A DNA stretch of 64,000 bases from Bacteroidota bacterium (GCA_013376995.1 JACAAZ010000008.1:122225-186224), one strand, 5' to 3'; positions 16,991 to 26,033 are shown, counted from the stretch's first letter. Notes: generated by a model not told the origin, from the letters alone. Numbers and translations: made by a program.

Positions 16991-19114
16991 ATGAACAAAT
17001 TAGCTCTTTATGCTATGTTAGTCCTGGTTTTTGTTGTTCCAGGCTTCCGGATTCAGGCTCAATCCCAGGTTAAGCAAACTGAACGGGATACGGTTGCTAA
17101 GCCAGGGATAACGGCCATTGCACGAAACTATGGGGACAGTATAGTCATCCGCTGGGCGCCCGGCACTCCAACCCTCTGGCAGGAAGCAAATCAGAATGGT
17201 TACATGTTAATTCGAAGGGAAGTATCGGTGAGTTCGGAGACTAAAGATGTGAAGTTGACTTCTTCTCCATTAAAGCCCTTATCGTTAAGTGAGTGGGGAA
17301 GCCGCTTCAATTCTGGTAAAGACCAGCTGGCGGCTACAGCAGCCCAGGTTTTGTATGGGAAAAGCATGGTTGATATTGGCAAAAACCCTGGATTGGCCCA
17401 AATGATGGAAAAGAGCATGGATGAGCAGAATAATTTTGGCATAGCACTTTTCCTGGCTGATTATTCGCCTGGCATTGCAAGTGGCATGGCGTTGCGTTGG
17501 GTAGACAAATCCTTTGATAAAAGTAAGTCCTACGTCTATTTTATTTTCCCTGCAGTCAGCGGAAAAGGAATAGTTACAGATACTGCAACAGTATTTGTTG
17601 ATGCCTCTGAGGTAGCCCCCCGGGATCATTTGCCGGTAATCAGGATTGAAGAACTGGACCACCAGATAAGATTCACCTGGAGGACGATACGAGGGCTGAA
17701 TAATTTTACCGCCTATTTCTTCGAACGTTCTGAAGATGGGGGAAAAACGTTCAGGAAACTGAATGAAACACCAAAAATCTTTTCAGAAGGCGAACAGGAC
17801 CAGGCTTCTGGTATCCGGATGTTATCCTTCGTTGATTCCGTTCCCCAGAATTATAAAAAATACACTTACCGGTTTTATGGGATCAATGCTTTCGGGGACA
17901 GGTCCCAACCGACAGACAATATGACTGCCATAGCAGTTGACCGCACAGCACCGCCGGCTCCTTCGATCATGGGAGCAGAGAATTTCTCCGGCAACCAGGT
18001 CCGTATTACATGGAAAGAAAATACAATCAGCCCTGATTTCAAAGGTTACCTGGTGGGGCGGGCAAATTCCTTCAACGGACCGTTTAAACCATTAGTTTTT
18101 CAATTCCTGCCTGGAGGTACTACTACATTTGTCGACCCGGACGCCCATCCTGATGAATCGAATGTTTATGTTGTAACGGCTGTGGATACTTCAGGGAATT
18201 CAGCGACATCCATGCCATTTTATGCTATCATGAAAGATACCATTCCACCTGCAGCCCCAACAGGAATGAAATATACGATAGATTCCCTCGGTAATTTGAA
18301 ACTCATGTGGAACCCGGGCAAGGAAAAAGATATCCTGGGCTACCTGGTTTACCGGGCAAATGCACCTGATCATGTCTTTACCCCGGTTGCAAAAGATTTT
18401 ATTACCGATACTGTTTTTTATGACACCCTGAACCTTAATACCCTTACGCGGAAAGCGTATTATAAACTAGTCTGTTTTGATAACCACCGTAATCCAAGCA
18501 ACTATTCCGACTACCTGGAGGTTGTCAAACCCGACAGGATCCCACCGGTATCCGCCGTATTCAACAAATTCCTCGTATCTGATACCAGTGTGGTGCTGAA
18601 TTGGGCTCCATCTTCAAGTGCTGACCTGGAAAAGCAACTGTTGTACCGTAGGGAGAGTGATTCAGATAATGACTGGAAACTGATCGCTACACTGGATAAA
18701 AATATTTCCGGTTATATGGATACGAACGTAAAACCTGTCAATTTTTACACCTATTCCATTATTTCTGTTGATGAAACCGGTTTACGCTCCCTGAGATCAT
18801 TCCCCTTGAAAGTGAGGGTGTATGACAGGGGCATAAGGCCTGGAGTAAAGCAATTAACCGGAGAATATGACAGCCAGAAAAAGGTCGTTACTCTTTCCTG
18901 GGTTTACTCTCCCAACAATGAGTATTATTGCCAGCTATTTCGTTCTGTTGACGGGGAACATTATACTCTTTATGCCAATGTTGAGCGCGGGAAGAATTCA
19001 ATGATTGACAGGAAGGTTGCCGGTAGTCAGGTCTACTATTATAAAATAAAGAGTGTATTTATAGATGGATCCGAATCAGGGATGAGCAGCCCGGTAACTG
19101 TAAGTATAAAATGA
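16991..19114 (+). CDS. Fibronectin type III repeat protein
   Basis: 707 residues with signal peptide (MNKLALYAMLVLVFVVPGFRIQAQ). Residues about 30-215 form a distinct N-terminal region with an alpha-helical part (AATAAQVLYGKSMVDIGKNPGLAQMMEKSMDEQNN). From about 215 there are four or five fibronectin type III domains marked by the pattern ITWKxNxxSPDFKGYLVGRA, LMWNPGKEKDILGYLVYRA and SWVYSPNNEYYCQLFRS. Such domains usually serve as spacers or binding modules on secreted proteins. No sorting domain is seen at the C-terminus. It closes the cluster begun by the barrel gene at 9063 and probably works with the giant protein on the cell surface. Confidence 0.82.
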   Translation: MNKLALYAMLVLVFVVPGFRIQAQSQVKQTERDTVAKPGITAIARNYGDSIVIRWAPGTPTLWQEANQNGYMLIRREVSVSSETKDVKLTSSPLKPLSLSEWGSRFNSGKDQLAATAAQVLYGKSMVDIGKNPGLAQMMEKSMDEQNNFGIALFLADYSPGIASGMALRWVDKSFDKSKSYVYFIFPAVSGKGIVTDTATVFVDASEVAPRDHLPVIRIEELDHQIRFTWRTIRGLNNFTAYFFERSEDGGKTFRKLNETPKIFSEGEQDQASGIRMLSFVDSVPQNYKKYTYRFYGINAFGDRSQPTDNMTAIAVDRTAPPAPSIMGAENFSGNQVRITWKENTISPDFKGYLVGRANSFNGPFKPLVFQFLPGGTTTFVDPDAHPDESNVYVVTAVDTSGNSATSMPFYAIMKDTIPPAAPTGMKYTIDSLGNLKLMWNPGKEKDILGYLVYRANAPDHVFTPVAKDFITDTVFYDTLNLNTLTRKAYYKLVCFDNHRNPSNYSDYLEVVKPDRIPPVSAVFNKFLVSDTSVVLNWAPSSSADLEKQLLYRRESDSDNDWKLIATLDKNISGYMDTNVKPVNFYTYSIISVDETGLRSLRSFPLKVRVYDRGIRPGVKQLTGEYDSQKKVVTLSWVYSPNNEYYCQLFRSVDGEHYTLYANVERGKNSMIDRKVAGSQVYYYKIKSVFIDGSESGMSSPVTVSIK

Positions 19115-19483
19115 TATAGTCAATATTCTCAAGTTGGCTTAGAGCTTAATCCATTTAAACGTTCATGTATTTTTGACAGCCTTGAATCGACTACATTAAT
19201 TTAGTGGGATGCCTTCTTACATCCTGCTTCTTGAATATTCTCAATAGATTTATCCTGGAAAAAAGCATGAATACTCTCAAGATACAATGGCATGATATCC
19301 TATTAGCTTCTTTAAAGTATCTTCCCAGAAGTATGAACATACTGTTGATCCTATTTGTTATTCATCTTGCTGCTAACTAACTGACTATCCCCTCATCAAC
19401 CTGCCAACAAATCGGTCTATAGTGCCTGTGGTTAACTATATTGACTTTCTGCTTCCTGCTTCTTTACTAAAACAGACAACAGC
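19115..19483. other. Intergenic region with a small ORF
   Basis: No certain gene. A 37-codon frame at 19267-19380 (plus strand) encodes a peptide whose second half is hydrophobic (MNILLILFVIHLAAN); it might be a decayed signal peptide or a small membrane peptide. The sequence ACTATCCCC at 19384 resembles half of the operator found at 6018 and 7554, but lacks the other arm and a -7 box at the right distance. Confidence 0.3.
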
Positions 19484-20431
19484 ATGCGAAAAGCCTGCTT
19501 ACTGGTAATTGTTCTTATTTGCAATGCCGGTACCTCAAATGCACAGTTATCAGATTTGTGCAGTTCCTGCGGGGCTTTGATGGAAGAATCATTTACAAAA
19601 TTCTCTGGCCTGGCAGGTTTAGAAATGGAATCTCAAAACAACTATAAAAGGGTGGCATCCACATTTGAAATAAAAAATTCAAGTGTATGCTACATAGAAA
19701 CCTCCAGTATAGATACGTGGTGGTATGCAGAATTCGGGGCTTTTCCTACCCTGGTTGAAGCCAGGATGAAAATTAAATCACTTCAATCAGAATTTTCGCA
19801 ATGCTTTCCTCAAATAGAGTTTATCGAACATGAAAAGAACTCAACATTTTTATTCTTATCAGGTTTTAAACAAACTACAGGGGATGGCATTAATTTTTTG
19901 AATGCTGAATTGGGCATTTACGATAATTATGATGAGAAATATATCCCATTTTTCAGGATGCCTGAAAATGCAGCTACTGTCCATTATTTTAACCTCAGTA
20001 ATGATCAGGATGCTTCTGATTTCGCTTCCGGGCTGCGACGGCTGGCATCAGAAGCCTACAGGGGTTTTACGAACGTACTTGGCAGCCTGGTTCTTGATGA
20101 TACGCTGTCAAAGTCCTACCGGAGTGAGTATTGCCTTCCCGGCGCTTTGGAATGTGAAATAGAAGAAACAGCTGTATTTAAACATTTCAAAGCATATTTC
20201 GGAGGAGATTTAGATATAACAGTTGCTGAAGCTGAACTCCGGAAGTTAAAGGATCAAATTGGTCAAGCGCTTGGTAAAAAATATGTATGGCGGGCAACTG
20301 GAAATGGCATAGGCTTCATTGAATCGACCAAAACTGAAATTAACAGCGAACCTTTGATAGAAGCTATTAAGGAAAAAGAAACTGGTAATAAATTTACTAT
20401 CCTGATACGTGTTAATGAGCAAATAGAATAG
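19484..20431 (+). CDS. Secreted protein of unknown function
   Basis: 315 residues with signal peptide MRKACLLVIVLICNAGTSNAQ. The mature protein begins with a Cys pair (DLCSSCGALMEES). Two similar halves can be suspected: SLQSEFSQCFPQIEFIEHEKN with a following strand, and LRKLKDQIGQALGKKYVWRATGNGIGFIESTKTE, each a helix followed by a strand, as in small alpha/beta modules. No family is recognised. It lies 48 bp before the LRR-MORN gene on the same strand, so the two may be co-transcribed. Confidence 0.75.
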   Translation: MRKACLLVIVLICNAGTSNAQLSDLCSSCGALMEESFTKFSGLAGLEMESQNNYKRVASTFEIKNSSVCYIETSSIDTWWYAEFGAFPTLVEARMKIKSLQSEFSQCFPQIEFIEHEKNSTFLFLSGFKQTTGDGINFLNAELGIYDNYDEKYIPFFRMPENAATVHYFNLSNDQDASDFASGLRRLASEAYRGFTNVLGSLVLDDTLSKSYRSEYCLPGALECEIEETAVFKHFKAYFGGDLDITVAEAELRKLKDQIGQALGKKYVWRATGNGIGFIESTKTEINSEPLIEAIKEKETGNKFTILIRVNEQIE

Positions 20432-20479
20432 TGATAAACTGGTAATTGCATTGTAGTTAATAAATAAAACCACCTATAA

Positions 20480-22405
20480 ATGAATAAGTTAATCGTTATC
20501 GCGTTCGTTGGATTGATTTATGCCTTTCCCGTTAATGCGCAGCATATTACCGATATTAATTTTGCTGATGCCATAAGGAAAGACTGCAGTGATTGCATTG
20601 ATGCGGATAATAATCTGCAGCCCCCGGCTAAAGATCTAAAGAAGCTTGATGTACAAAACTCCGGCATTGAAAGTCTTGAAGGAATAGGGGAATTCAACTC
20701 ATTAACTGTACTGGATATCAGGGGTAACAGAAACTTATCCTCTCTGCCTAACCTTCCTGTTTCATTAGTAGAACTATGGATAGGTGCAACCGCGATCAAC
20801 AACCTGGAATCCCTTCCTCCATCCTTACAACTGCTCGAATGTAACGGGTGTCCGTTAACCTCGTTACCCGCTTTGCCTGCTACGTTGAAAAGAATTTTTT
20901 GTGAAAAAAGCAGCCTGACTTCTCTTCCTCCATTGCCTGAAGGATTAACTGATCTTTATGCAAATTATTCGCCTATCCTCAAATTGCCGAATATACCTTC
21001 AACTTTATATGTTCTTTACATATATGGCACAAAGATCACTTCTCTTCCCCCATTTCCGGATGGCTTGAGTTACTTCAAAATAACAGATCATACCATTGAT
21101 TGCATTCCAAGTGATAATCCAAACCTCTGGATACGCGACATCAATGGAGATCGGATTTCTACAACTTTGTGCGATGGCGGGAAAAAAGCCGGTGTTATGA
21201 ATACAGAAGCAACAACTGAAAAAGCTGTGGGCAAATGTGTATCAGGCGATTGTGAGAATGGTATCGGCACTTATGTGTCTAAGAAAGGAGAAGTTACTGC
21301 CACCTATAAAGGCAGTTTTAAAAATGGCCAAAACGATGGGAAAGGCATACTCACATTTTCCGATGGTAATTCATACAACGGTGAATGGAAAAATGGAGTT
21401 ATTGAAGGTGCCGGGACCATGACCTTTAACAACGGGAAAAAATCTACAGGTATATGGAAAGGCGGAAGTCTTTGGTCGGGCACAGGTTATTTTGATTTTG
21501 GAGAAAATGGCACCTATTATGGCAAAGTGAATGAAAATATGCCTGACGGACAGGGAGTACGCACCTATTCAAATGGGAAATCATTCACCGGCACTTTCTC
21601 AAAAGCGAAAGCAGTAAGTGGTAACGGATACTTGTTCTATCCGAACGATAAGCACTCTTTTGAGGGGGCTATCGTGAATGGGGAGCCTAATGGGATGGGT
21701 ATATATTCCAACCCGAACGGGCAGGTATTCAGCGGAAATTTTGTTAATGGTGACCTGGAAGGTAGTGGCAAATGGACCTCTCCAAATGGTGGTAATTACA
21801 ATGGTAGTTTTAAAAACTCACAATTCGACGGGTATGGAATAAGGACTTTTGATGATGGAAGTATTTATAAAGGTAACTGGTCAGAAGGCAAGCGAAGCGG
21901 AACAGGTTCTTTGTACGATAAAAACGGCGATTTAGATTATAGTGGCGAATGGAGCGATGACAAAATGGCCAACCCCGGAAACGCAGCCTCCTATAAGAAT
22001 GATTTATGGGAAAGTGCTAAAAGTGTGTTTAGCCGCGTGACTTTTACCGGCTGGCAGAATCAAACCATAAATGGCCAGAAAGGAAGCGTGGATATAACAG
22101 ATGAATTGCATTTAAACAGCGATTATACGTTGTACGGTACACGCGAAACTTCTGTTGTAATCGGGGATACCAGGTACAGCGGGAAAATAAATATCTCCGG
22201 CTCTTACGACCCGGTAACGCAAATAATTCAAATCGAATATGGCAGCCTGATTGAAGGAGATGAATTGCCCGATGGACTCACATGGACAGAAAGCGGCACT
22301 GGGAATGCCAAGGTTTATGAAAATGATAAGCATCCCGGTTATTATATCATAAGCAGTAGTGATGGCGATGATGATAATGCTTTTGAAGAAACTGATTATC
22401 AGTAA
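20480..22405 (+). CDS. Secreted leucine-rich repeat and MORN repeat protein
   Basis: 641 residues. After the signal peptide (MNKLIVIAFVGLIYAFPVNAQ) come short leucine-rich repeats of about 20 residues (residues 55-215; LKRIFCEKSSLTSLPPLPEGL type), in the style of bacterial LPxLP repeats such as YopM/IpaH. Residues about 250-510 hold nine or so MORN repeats (YKGSFKNGQNDGKGILTFSDG, YNGEWKNGVIEGAGTMTF, YNGSFKNSQFDGYGIRTF). The last 130 residues form a separate acidic domain ending in DGDDDNAFEETDYQ. LRRs bind proteins; bacterial MORN repeats can bind polysaccharide or lipid headgroups. No enzymatic motif is present, so a binding or scaffold role at the envelope is the best guess. Confidence 0.88.
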   Translation: MNKLIVIAFVGLIYAFPVNAQHITDINFADAIRKDCSDCIDADNNLQPPAKDLKKLDVQNSGIESLEGIGEFNSLTVLDIRGNRNLSSLPNLPVSLVELWIGATAINNLESLPPSLQLLECNGCPLTSLPALPATLKRIFCEKSSLTSLPPLPEGLTDLYANYSPILKLPNIPSTLYVLYIYGTKITSLPPFPDGLSYFKITDHTIDCIPSDNPNLWIRDINGDRISTTLCDGGKKAGVMNTEATTEKAVGKCVSGDCENGIGTYVSKKGEVTATYKGSFKNGQNDGKGILTFSDGNSYNGEWKNGVIEGAGTMTFNNGKKSTGIWKGGSLWSGTGYFDFGENGTYYGKVNENMPDGQGVRTYSNGKSFTGTFSKAKAVSGNGYLFYPNDKHSFEGAIVNGEPNGMGIYSNPNGQVFSGNFVNGDLEGSGKWTSPNGGNYNGSFKNSQFDGYGIRTFDDGSIYKGNWSEGKRSGTGSLYDKNGDLDYSGEWSDDKMANPGNAASYKNDLWESAKSVFSRVTFTGWQNQTINGQKGSVDITDELHLNSDYTLYGTRETSVVIGDTRYSGKINISGSYDPVTQIIQIEYGSLIEGDELPDGLTWTESGTGNAKVYENDKHPGYYIISSSDGDDDNAFEETDYQ

Positions 22406-22501
22406 TTAACTACATTAAAAGTTGAAAAAGATGAAATAGAATTATTGGTGTCCGGCATTATGATAGAAGTGACGGTGATGAGTGCAATACATCAAGTTAA
22501 A

Positions 22502-22555
22502 ATGAAAAAGTTAATAGTTTCAATGTTTGTGGGATTGATTATACTTTTAAGCTAA
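22502..22555 (+). pseudogene. Orphan signal-peptide ORF (17 residues)
   Basis: Encodes MKKLIVSMFVGLIILLS and stops. It closely resembles the signal peptide of the LRR-MORN protein upstream (MNKLIVIAFVGLIYAFP). Its TAA stop overlaps the ATG of the next gene (TAATG). It is either the remnant of a duplicated secreted gene or a tiny leader coupled to the membrane protein gene. Confidence 0.45.
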
Positions 22556-23154
22556 TGATAAAATATTTCAAGCAACATAGTTTTTGGTGGAGCGTTATTA
22601 ATGGCCTTATCCCGATAATCGGGTTGGTTTTTTTCAAATGGAGCATTCTGTATATCCTTTTCCTGTTGTGTTACCAGTTTTTTCTTAACGGGGTTTTCAG
22701 TTGTATTGCCATTGTTATGTCAATGGGAAGGGTGAATAAATTTATGGAAGGTATTGCTGGCCGGATATTCCAGTCAATTGGTTTTGCGCTTTTTTACGGT
22801 CTGGTATTGGTAATGTTCATATCCTTTTTAATCGAAGCTTTAGACACACATACGCTCGTTGATAACTTTAAGGGAATGGGATGGAGCCTGAAGTTTGTGC
22901 TTCTTAACTACGTGATCAACTTTACTCTTGGATTCATAATTGGCAAACGCTTTGTTACTTCACGTCCCGAAAAGATCATGATTCGTTCTTCTCTTTTGAT
23001 AATTCCGCTGCTTTTTATTATCCTTATATTAATGTTTGTTTTCCCCAATCAAATGTCAGGCAACGGCTCAAACATCAATCTCTTTATTACCAGCGGATTT
23101 ATCATTGCAAAAACCATTCTTGATATGGTTGTGACACATTATGGCGGGGGCTAA
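22555..23154 (+). CDS. Integral membrane protein of unknown function
   Basis: 199 residues with five or six hydrophobic segments: SVINGLIPIIGLVFF, SILYILFLLCYQFFLNG, IGFALFYGLVLVMFISFL, FVLLNYVINFTLGFIIG, SSLLIIPLLFIILILMFVF and LFITSGFIIAKTIL. The N-terminus, with an early paired helix then FFLNGVF, vaguely recalls small Bacteroidetes membrane families, but I cannot name one. It starts on the stop codon of a 17-residue signal-peptide-like ORF, suggesting that the region has been rearranged. Its last four bases overlap the end of a gene fragment on the other strand. Confidence 0.7.
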   Translation: MIKYFKQHSFWWSVINGLIPIIGLVFFKWSILYILFLLCYQFFLNGVFSCIAIVMSMGRVNKFMEGIAGRIFQSIGFALFYGLVLVMFISFLIEALDTHTLVDNFKGMGWSLKFVLLNYVINFTLGFIIGKRFVTSRPEKIMIRSSLLIIPLLFIILILMFVFPNQMSGNGSNINLFITSGFIIAKTILDMVVTHYGGG

Positions 23155-23393
23155 TCAGCTATTTGATATGCACTTCTAAGGATTTTATTCATCATACTGC
23201 CCGGGTGTCGCATTTTATTCGTCATCCAGGGGTTGTTCTGGTTGAAGACATCCACGATTGAATTTAAACGGGAGAGTTTGGTGAACTGGCTATACGTATA
23301 CCCTCCTCCAATAAAATCATAAGTTTCCTGGGCGTGAATTTCGCAAAGAAGATAAATGCCGGCCACGGCGAAGAGTAGTTTCAGTTTTATCAC
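23151..23393 (-). pseudogene. N-terminal fragment of a secreted or outer-membrane protein
   Basis: 80 residues: a good signal peptide (MIKLKLLFAVAGIYLLCEIHAQ) followed by ETYDFIGGGYTYSQFTKLSRLNSIVDVFNQNNPW, which reads like the first strands of an outer-membrane or conserved secreted protein, and then a stop exactly where the convergent membrane protein ends (4-bp overlap). The rest of such a protein is missing. It is therefore probably a truncated gene, though a small intact secreted protein cannot be excluded. Confidence 0.5.
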
Positions 23394-24077
23394 TTTTCCC
23401 TTTTTTGTGTTTGAAGATGCTTGTTAATAATAAACGCTGTTTAAGTAGCTGTAATACAATGGCCAAATGATCAGTTATTCCACCTGGTTTCTCTAATGAA
23501 ATATTGATGATTTTGAATTACAAATGAATGCTGGTTTTTGATTTCTGCTGACAGGCAGATAATAATTAGCATGATGAGTGTATCCTGGCAAATCTGTAAA
23601 TAAAAAACAAGAGCCTATGAACTTAATAAACCATTAACCTTCTAATGTTCAACATAATAATGAATCTCAATTTTGTTTATATTCACCTTGAAAGCAGCTT
23701 TATGGATTTATCACAGATGTTAATCGGGTGAAAATCCAATTGGTATCATAGGATACATCTCAATTTGCAAAAAAACTCTTAGCTTTTAAGATTTCAGATA
23801 CGCTATTAGATTAACTTGAGTTCGAATTATTATGTACGTGAATAACTAGTCATTGTAGGAATTTGCACTACAGATTGACACAGATTATTGCAGATGACCC
23901 GAAATAAGCAGCTGCATAAAGAAATTGATAGGAATACAGATCAGCAGGATCAATATAATTTTGCGCCCACCAATAAACTATCCTTTATTGATTGAATTCT
24001 GAGCATTGACTGCCTGCATAGGTTCATGTATCCATCTTATTTTTTTTAACTTTTGCCGAACTTAGTCCAGGCACAAA
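23394..24077. other. Gene-free stretch of 684 bp
   Basis: AT-rich, many stops in all frames, no protein-like reading. A weak hairpin CAATAAA-CTATCC-TTTATTG lies at about 23971-23990, downstream of the FISUMP gene. An unusual length of empty sequence next to a gene fragment fits a site of past deletion. Confidence 0.4.
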
Positions 24078-25229
24078 TTAATTGTCCCTTATGCAACGCA
24101 GTGTGAAGGCATAAGGCTTGCTATTGGAATACATGCCGCCAAGACCACTCCCTAAAGTGAAATTCCAGCCAACCGCTGGAGAAGTCTGTAAACTGCTCCA
24201 ATAAAAGCCATATGTGCCACGCGACGTTACTAAACCAAAGTTCAATTCCAAATCACCTGCAGCGTGAAGTTTTAACCCTGAATTCCATGTACTGGTCCAG
24301 TTTGTCCAACCACCTGCTGTGCTTACATTGTTCCATTCTGTATAGGTAGGAATTCGCCACATGCTTCCTAACAGGAGATTGCAGGGGTCGTTTGCCGTTA
24401 ACCAATCTGTATTTTCATTGATGTTGGAGATCCATTGACTACTGGGTGTTCGGGTAATTCCATCGTGTTTAAAACCCTGCTTCTGGTCAAACTGCCAGTA
24501 CCAGCCCGCCGAAGGTTCAGTGGCATCATTAACGGCAGTTGCCTGGTGATCTGAACCCAGGTTGCTGGTGATCCAGCACTTTGATGTTTCGCCCGGAATA
24601 TTCGTAACTGTTCCATATGTGGTTGTTTTGGAAACAGGAGCAACATTTCCTGCAACGTGGCTGGCTGTAAAAGATGTTCCGCAGGACAAGGCCTGAGCAG
24701 TGAGCATGGTAGCTCCGGATGTCCCGCAGCTGTTATAGGCCCAAACATAACGACTATAAATGCCTCCGACATTGAGCCCGGATTCTGTTTTCGTGGTACT
24801 TGTTCCCATGTCAGTTGCCGTAGTAGAATCATTGGTAGTATTCCATTTGAACCCCGTTGAAATGGGAGCGCCAGTCCAATTCCAGGTAATTTGTCCATTA
24901 GTTTGAACATGGGTGCCCTGGAGCGGTGCATTAGGAATTGGGCAGGCGACGGTGAGGTTCACCCATTTTCCGCCAAGGTACACTGATAAAACGGCAGTGC
25001 CATCCTGGTTGCAGTTTGTGCATATAACCTGGAGACCTTCAGCAGGATTCGCAATAGAATTGCGCTGGGCGAAAGTCATTCGCGGGACAAGCATCCCCCG
25101 CGTAGAAGATTTCACATCAAGCATTGCCGAATTGTCTGGCTCACTTTGGTCGGTGTTTATGCCCACCTGTGCAAAAACGCCCATTTCCAGTACAAGGAAT
25201 AAGACTATGAAAGTAAGAACCCTTCTCAT
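24078..25229 (-). CDS. FISUMP-domain secreted protein
   Basis: 383 residues with signal peptide [21 protein letters not shown]. Residues about 25-95 ([31 protein letters not shown]) are the N-terminal motif common in Bacteroidetes secreted proteins. The C-terminal 190 residues fit the Fibrobacter succinogenes major paralogous domain (FISUMP): [42 protein letters not shown] and the end FTLRCIRDN. The middle part looks fibronectin-like ([18 protein letters not shown]). FISUMP proteins are surface or secreted and of unknown activity. The gene stands alone; no clear -7 box was seen upstream. Confidence 0.85.
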   Translation of the reverse strand: MRRVLTFIVLFLVLEMGVFAQVGINTDQSEPDNSAMLDVKSSTRGMLVPRMTFAQRNSIANPAEGLQVICTNCNQDGTAVLSVYLGGKWVNLTVACPIPNAPLQGTHVQTNGQITWNWTGAPISTGFKWNTTNDSTTATDMGTSTTKTESGLNVGGIYSRYVWAYNSCGTSGATMLTAQALSCGTSFTASHVAGNVAPVSKTTTYGTVTNIPGETSKCWITSNLGSDHQATAVNDATEPSAGWYWQFDQKQGFKHDGITRTPSSQWISNINENTDWLTANDPCNLLLGSMWRIPTYTEWNNVSTAGGWTNWTSTWNSGLKLHAAGDLELNFGLVTSRGTYGFYWSSLQTSPAVGWNFTLGSGLGGMYSNSKPYAFTLRCIRDN

Positions 25230-25341
25230 GGCTAAAGAAATTAGTCGGAATTACTTCAGTGGAATATTATTTAACAAATAATAAAAGAAAATAGTCTGAA
25301 TTATTATTCTTATTTGAATGCAATTCTGTATTTAAAAAATA

Positions 25342-25374
25342 AAAACCTTGTATCTGTTTAAAATACAAGGTTTT
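25342..25374 (-). terminator. Terminator of tRNA-Leu
   Basis: Perfect 12-bp stem AAAACCTTGTAT / ATACAAGGTTTT with a 9-base loop, followed on the minus strand by a T-rich tail. It lies 15 bp beyond the 3' end of the tRNA. Confidence 0.88.
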
Positions 25375-25388
25375 ACTTTATTATCCAG

Positions 25389-25472
25389 TACCCGGGGCCG
25401 GGATCGAACCGGCACGTACTCACGTACATCGGTTTTTGAGACCGACGCGTCTACCAATTCCGCCACCTGGGC
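25389..25472 (-). tRNA. tRNA-Leu (anticodon CAA)
   Basis: 84 nt on the minus strand, starting GCCCAGGTGGCGGAATTGG. D arm, the anticodon stem TCGGT/ACCGA with loop CTCAAAA (anticodon CAA, reads UUG), a long variable arm (GTACGTGAGTAC region, class II) and the T arm GCCGG-TTCGATC-CCGGC are all present. The acceptor stem GCCCAGG/CCCGGGT has the usual G1-U72 pair but an A-C mismatch at 5-68. CCA is not encoded; discriminator is A. Confidence 0.93.
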
Positions 25473-25481
25473 AACAGACTG

Positions 25482-25489
25482 CAAAATTA
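25482..25489 (-). promoter_or_regulatory. -7 box of tRNA-Leu
   Basis: Reads TAATTTTG on the minus strand (TAnnTTTG), ending 9 bases before the first tRNA nucleotide, so transcription starts almost at the mature 5' end. Confidence 0.55.
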
Positions 25490-25494
25490 CAAAA

Positions 25495-25978
25495 ATTTCA
25501 ATAATAATTAACAATCCAGAGTTGAATGGACTTTCTTGATAAATTTCTTGCTGCAATGCTTTTAAGATACTATTCACCTTTTCTTACTTATATTCTATGC
25601 TTAAGAGTTTCGGAATAGATTAGCCCGAATTGAGCATATGATTTAGTGGATCATCCCAGATAATTATAATGTGGTTTGAGCCTGATTTCAAGGTTATGTG
25701 CCGGGCCAACATAAATGAAAGGACGATTCAGGCTCTCTTTATCAGTTACTATGTATTTAAAAAATATGAAAAGCAAAATTTAATAATACCTTTTGGGACA
25801 TTGATAATAGTTCTAATATCTTACCTGACTGACTATATTTTTTGTCACAGATAGGCCTGCCTAAATTGCGGCTTGCCATGTTCCCTCAGCAGGTGATTAT
25901 TCCCGGACGCAGAACAAAAATAATATCAATATTTTAATAGGCCTGAGTTATTCAAGATCAAAAAACGAAAATTTTAAA
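25495..25978. other. Intergenic region before the toxin-antitoxin pair
   Basis: No supported gene. A 61-codon frame at 25669-25854 contains a hydrophobic tail (LIIPFGTLIIVLISYL), but it has no recognisable start region or homology and is not called. Confidence 0.4.
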
Positions 25979-26005
25979 CATTTGTCGTAATTTTCACGAC
26001 AAATG
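25979..26005. promoter_or_regulatory. Operator of the Xre/RES toxin-antitoxin operon
   Basis: Perfect 10-bp inverted repeat CATTTGTCGT / ACGACAAATG separated by 7 bases. It ends 3 bp before the -7 box and covers the -33 region, the expected place for autorepression by the antitoxin or the toxin-antitoxin complex. Confidence 0.75.
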
Positions 26006-26008
26006 ACG

Positions 26009-26016
26009 TATCTTTG
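26009..26016 (+). promoter_or_regulatory. -7 box of the toxin-antitoxin operon
   Basis: TATCTTTG matches TAnnTTTG and is 17 bp before the antitoxin ATG, so the leader is very short. Confidence 0.6.
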
Positions 26017-26033
26017 GGATAAAATTAGAAGCT

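Noticed and set aside
19384..19400. ACTATCCCC resembling the ACTATC...GATAGT operator
   Set aside because: The second arm is missing and no TAnnTTTG box lies about 30 bp downstream; only a half-site by chance.
23971..23990. Another ACTATCC string, within CAATAAA-CTATCC-TTTATTG
   Set aside because: The symmetry is a different hairpin and it lies downstream of a gene, not in a promoter.
25669..25854. 61-codon frame with hydrophobic tail before the toxin-antitoxin pair
   Set aside because: No promoter or credible start, no homology recognised; left as intergenic.
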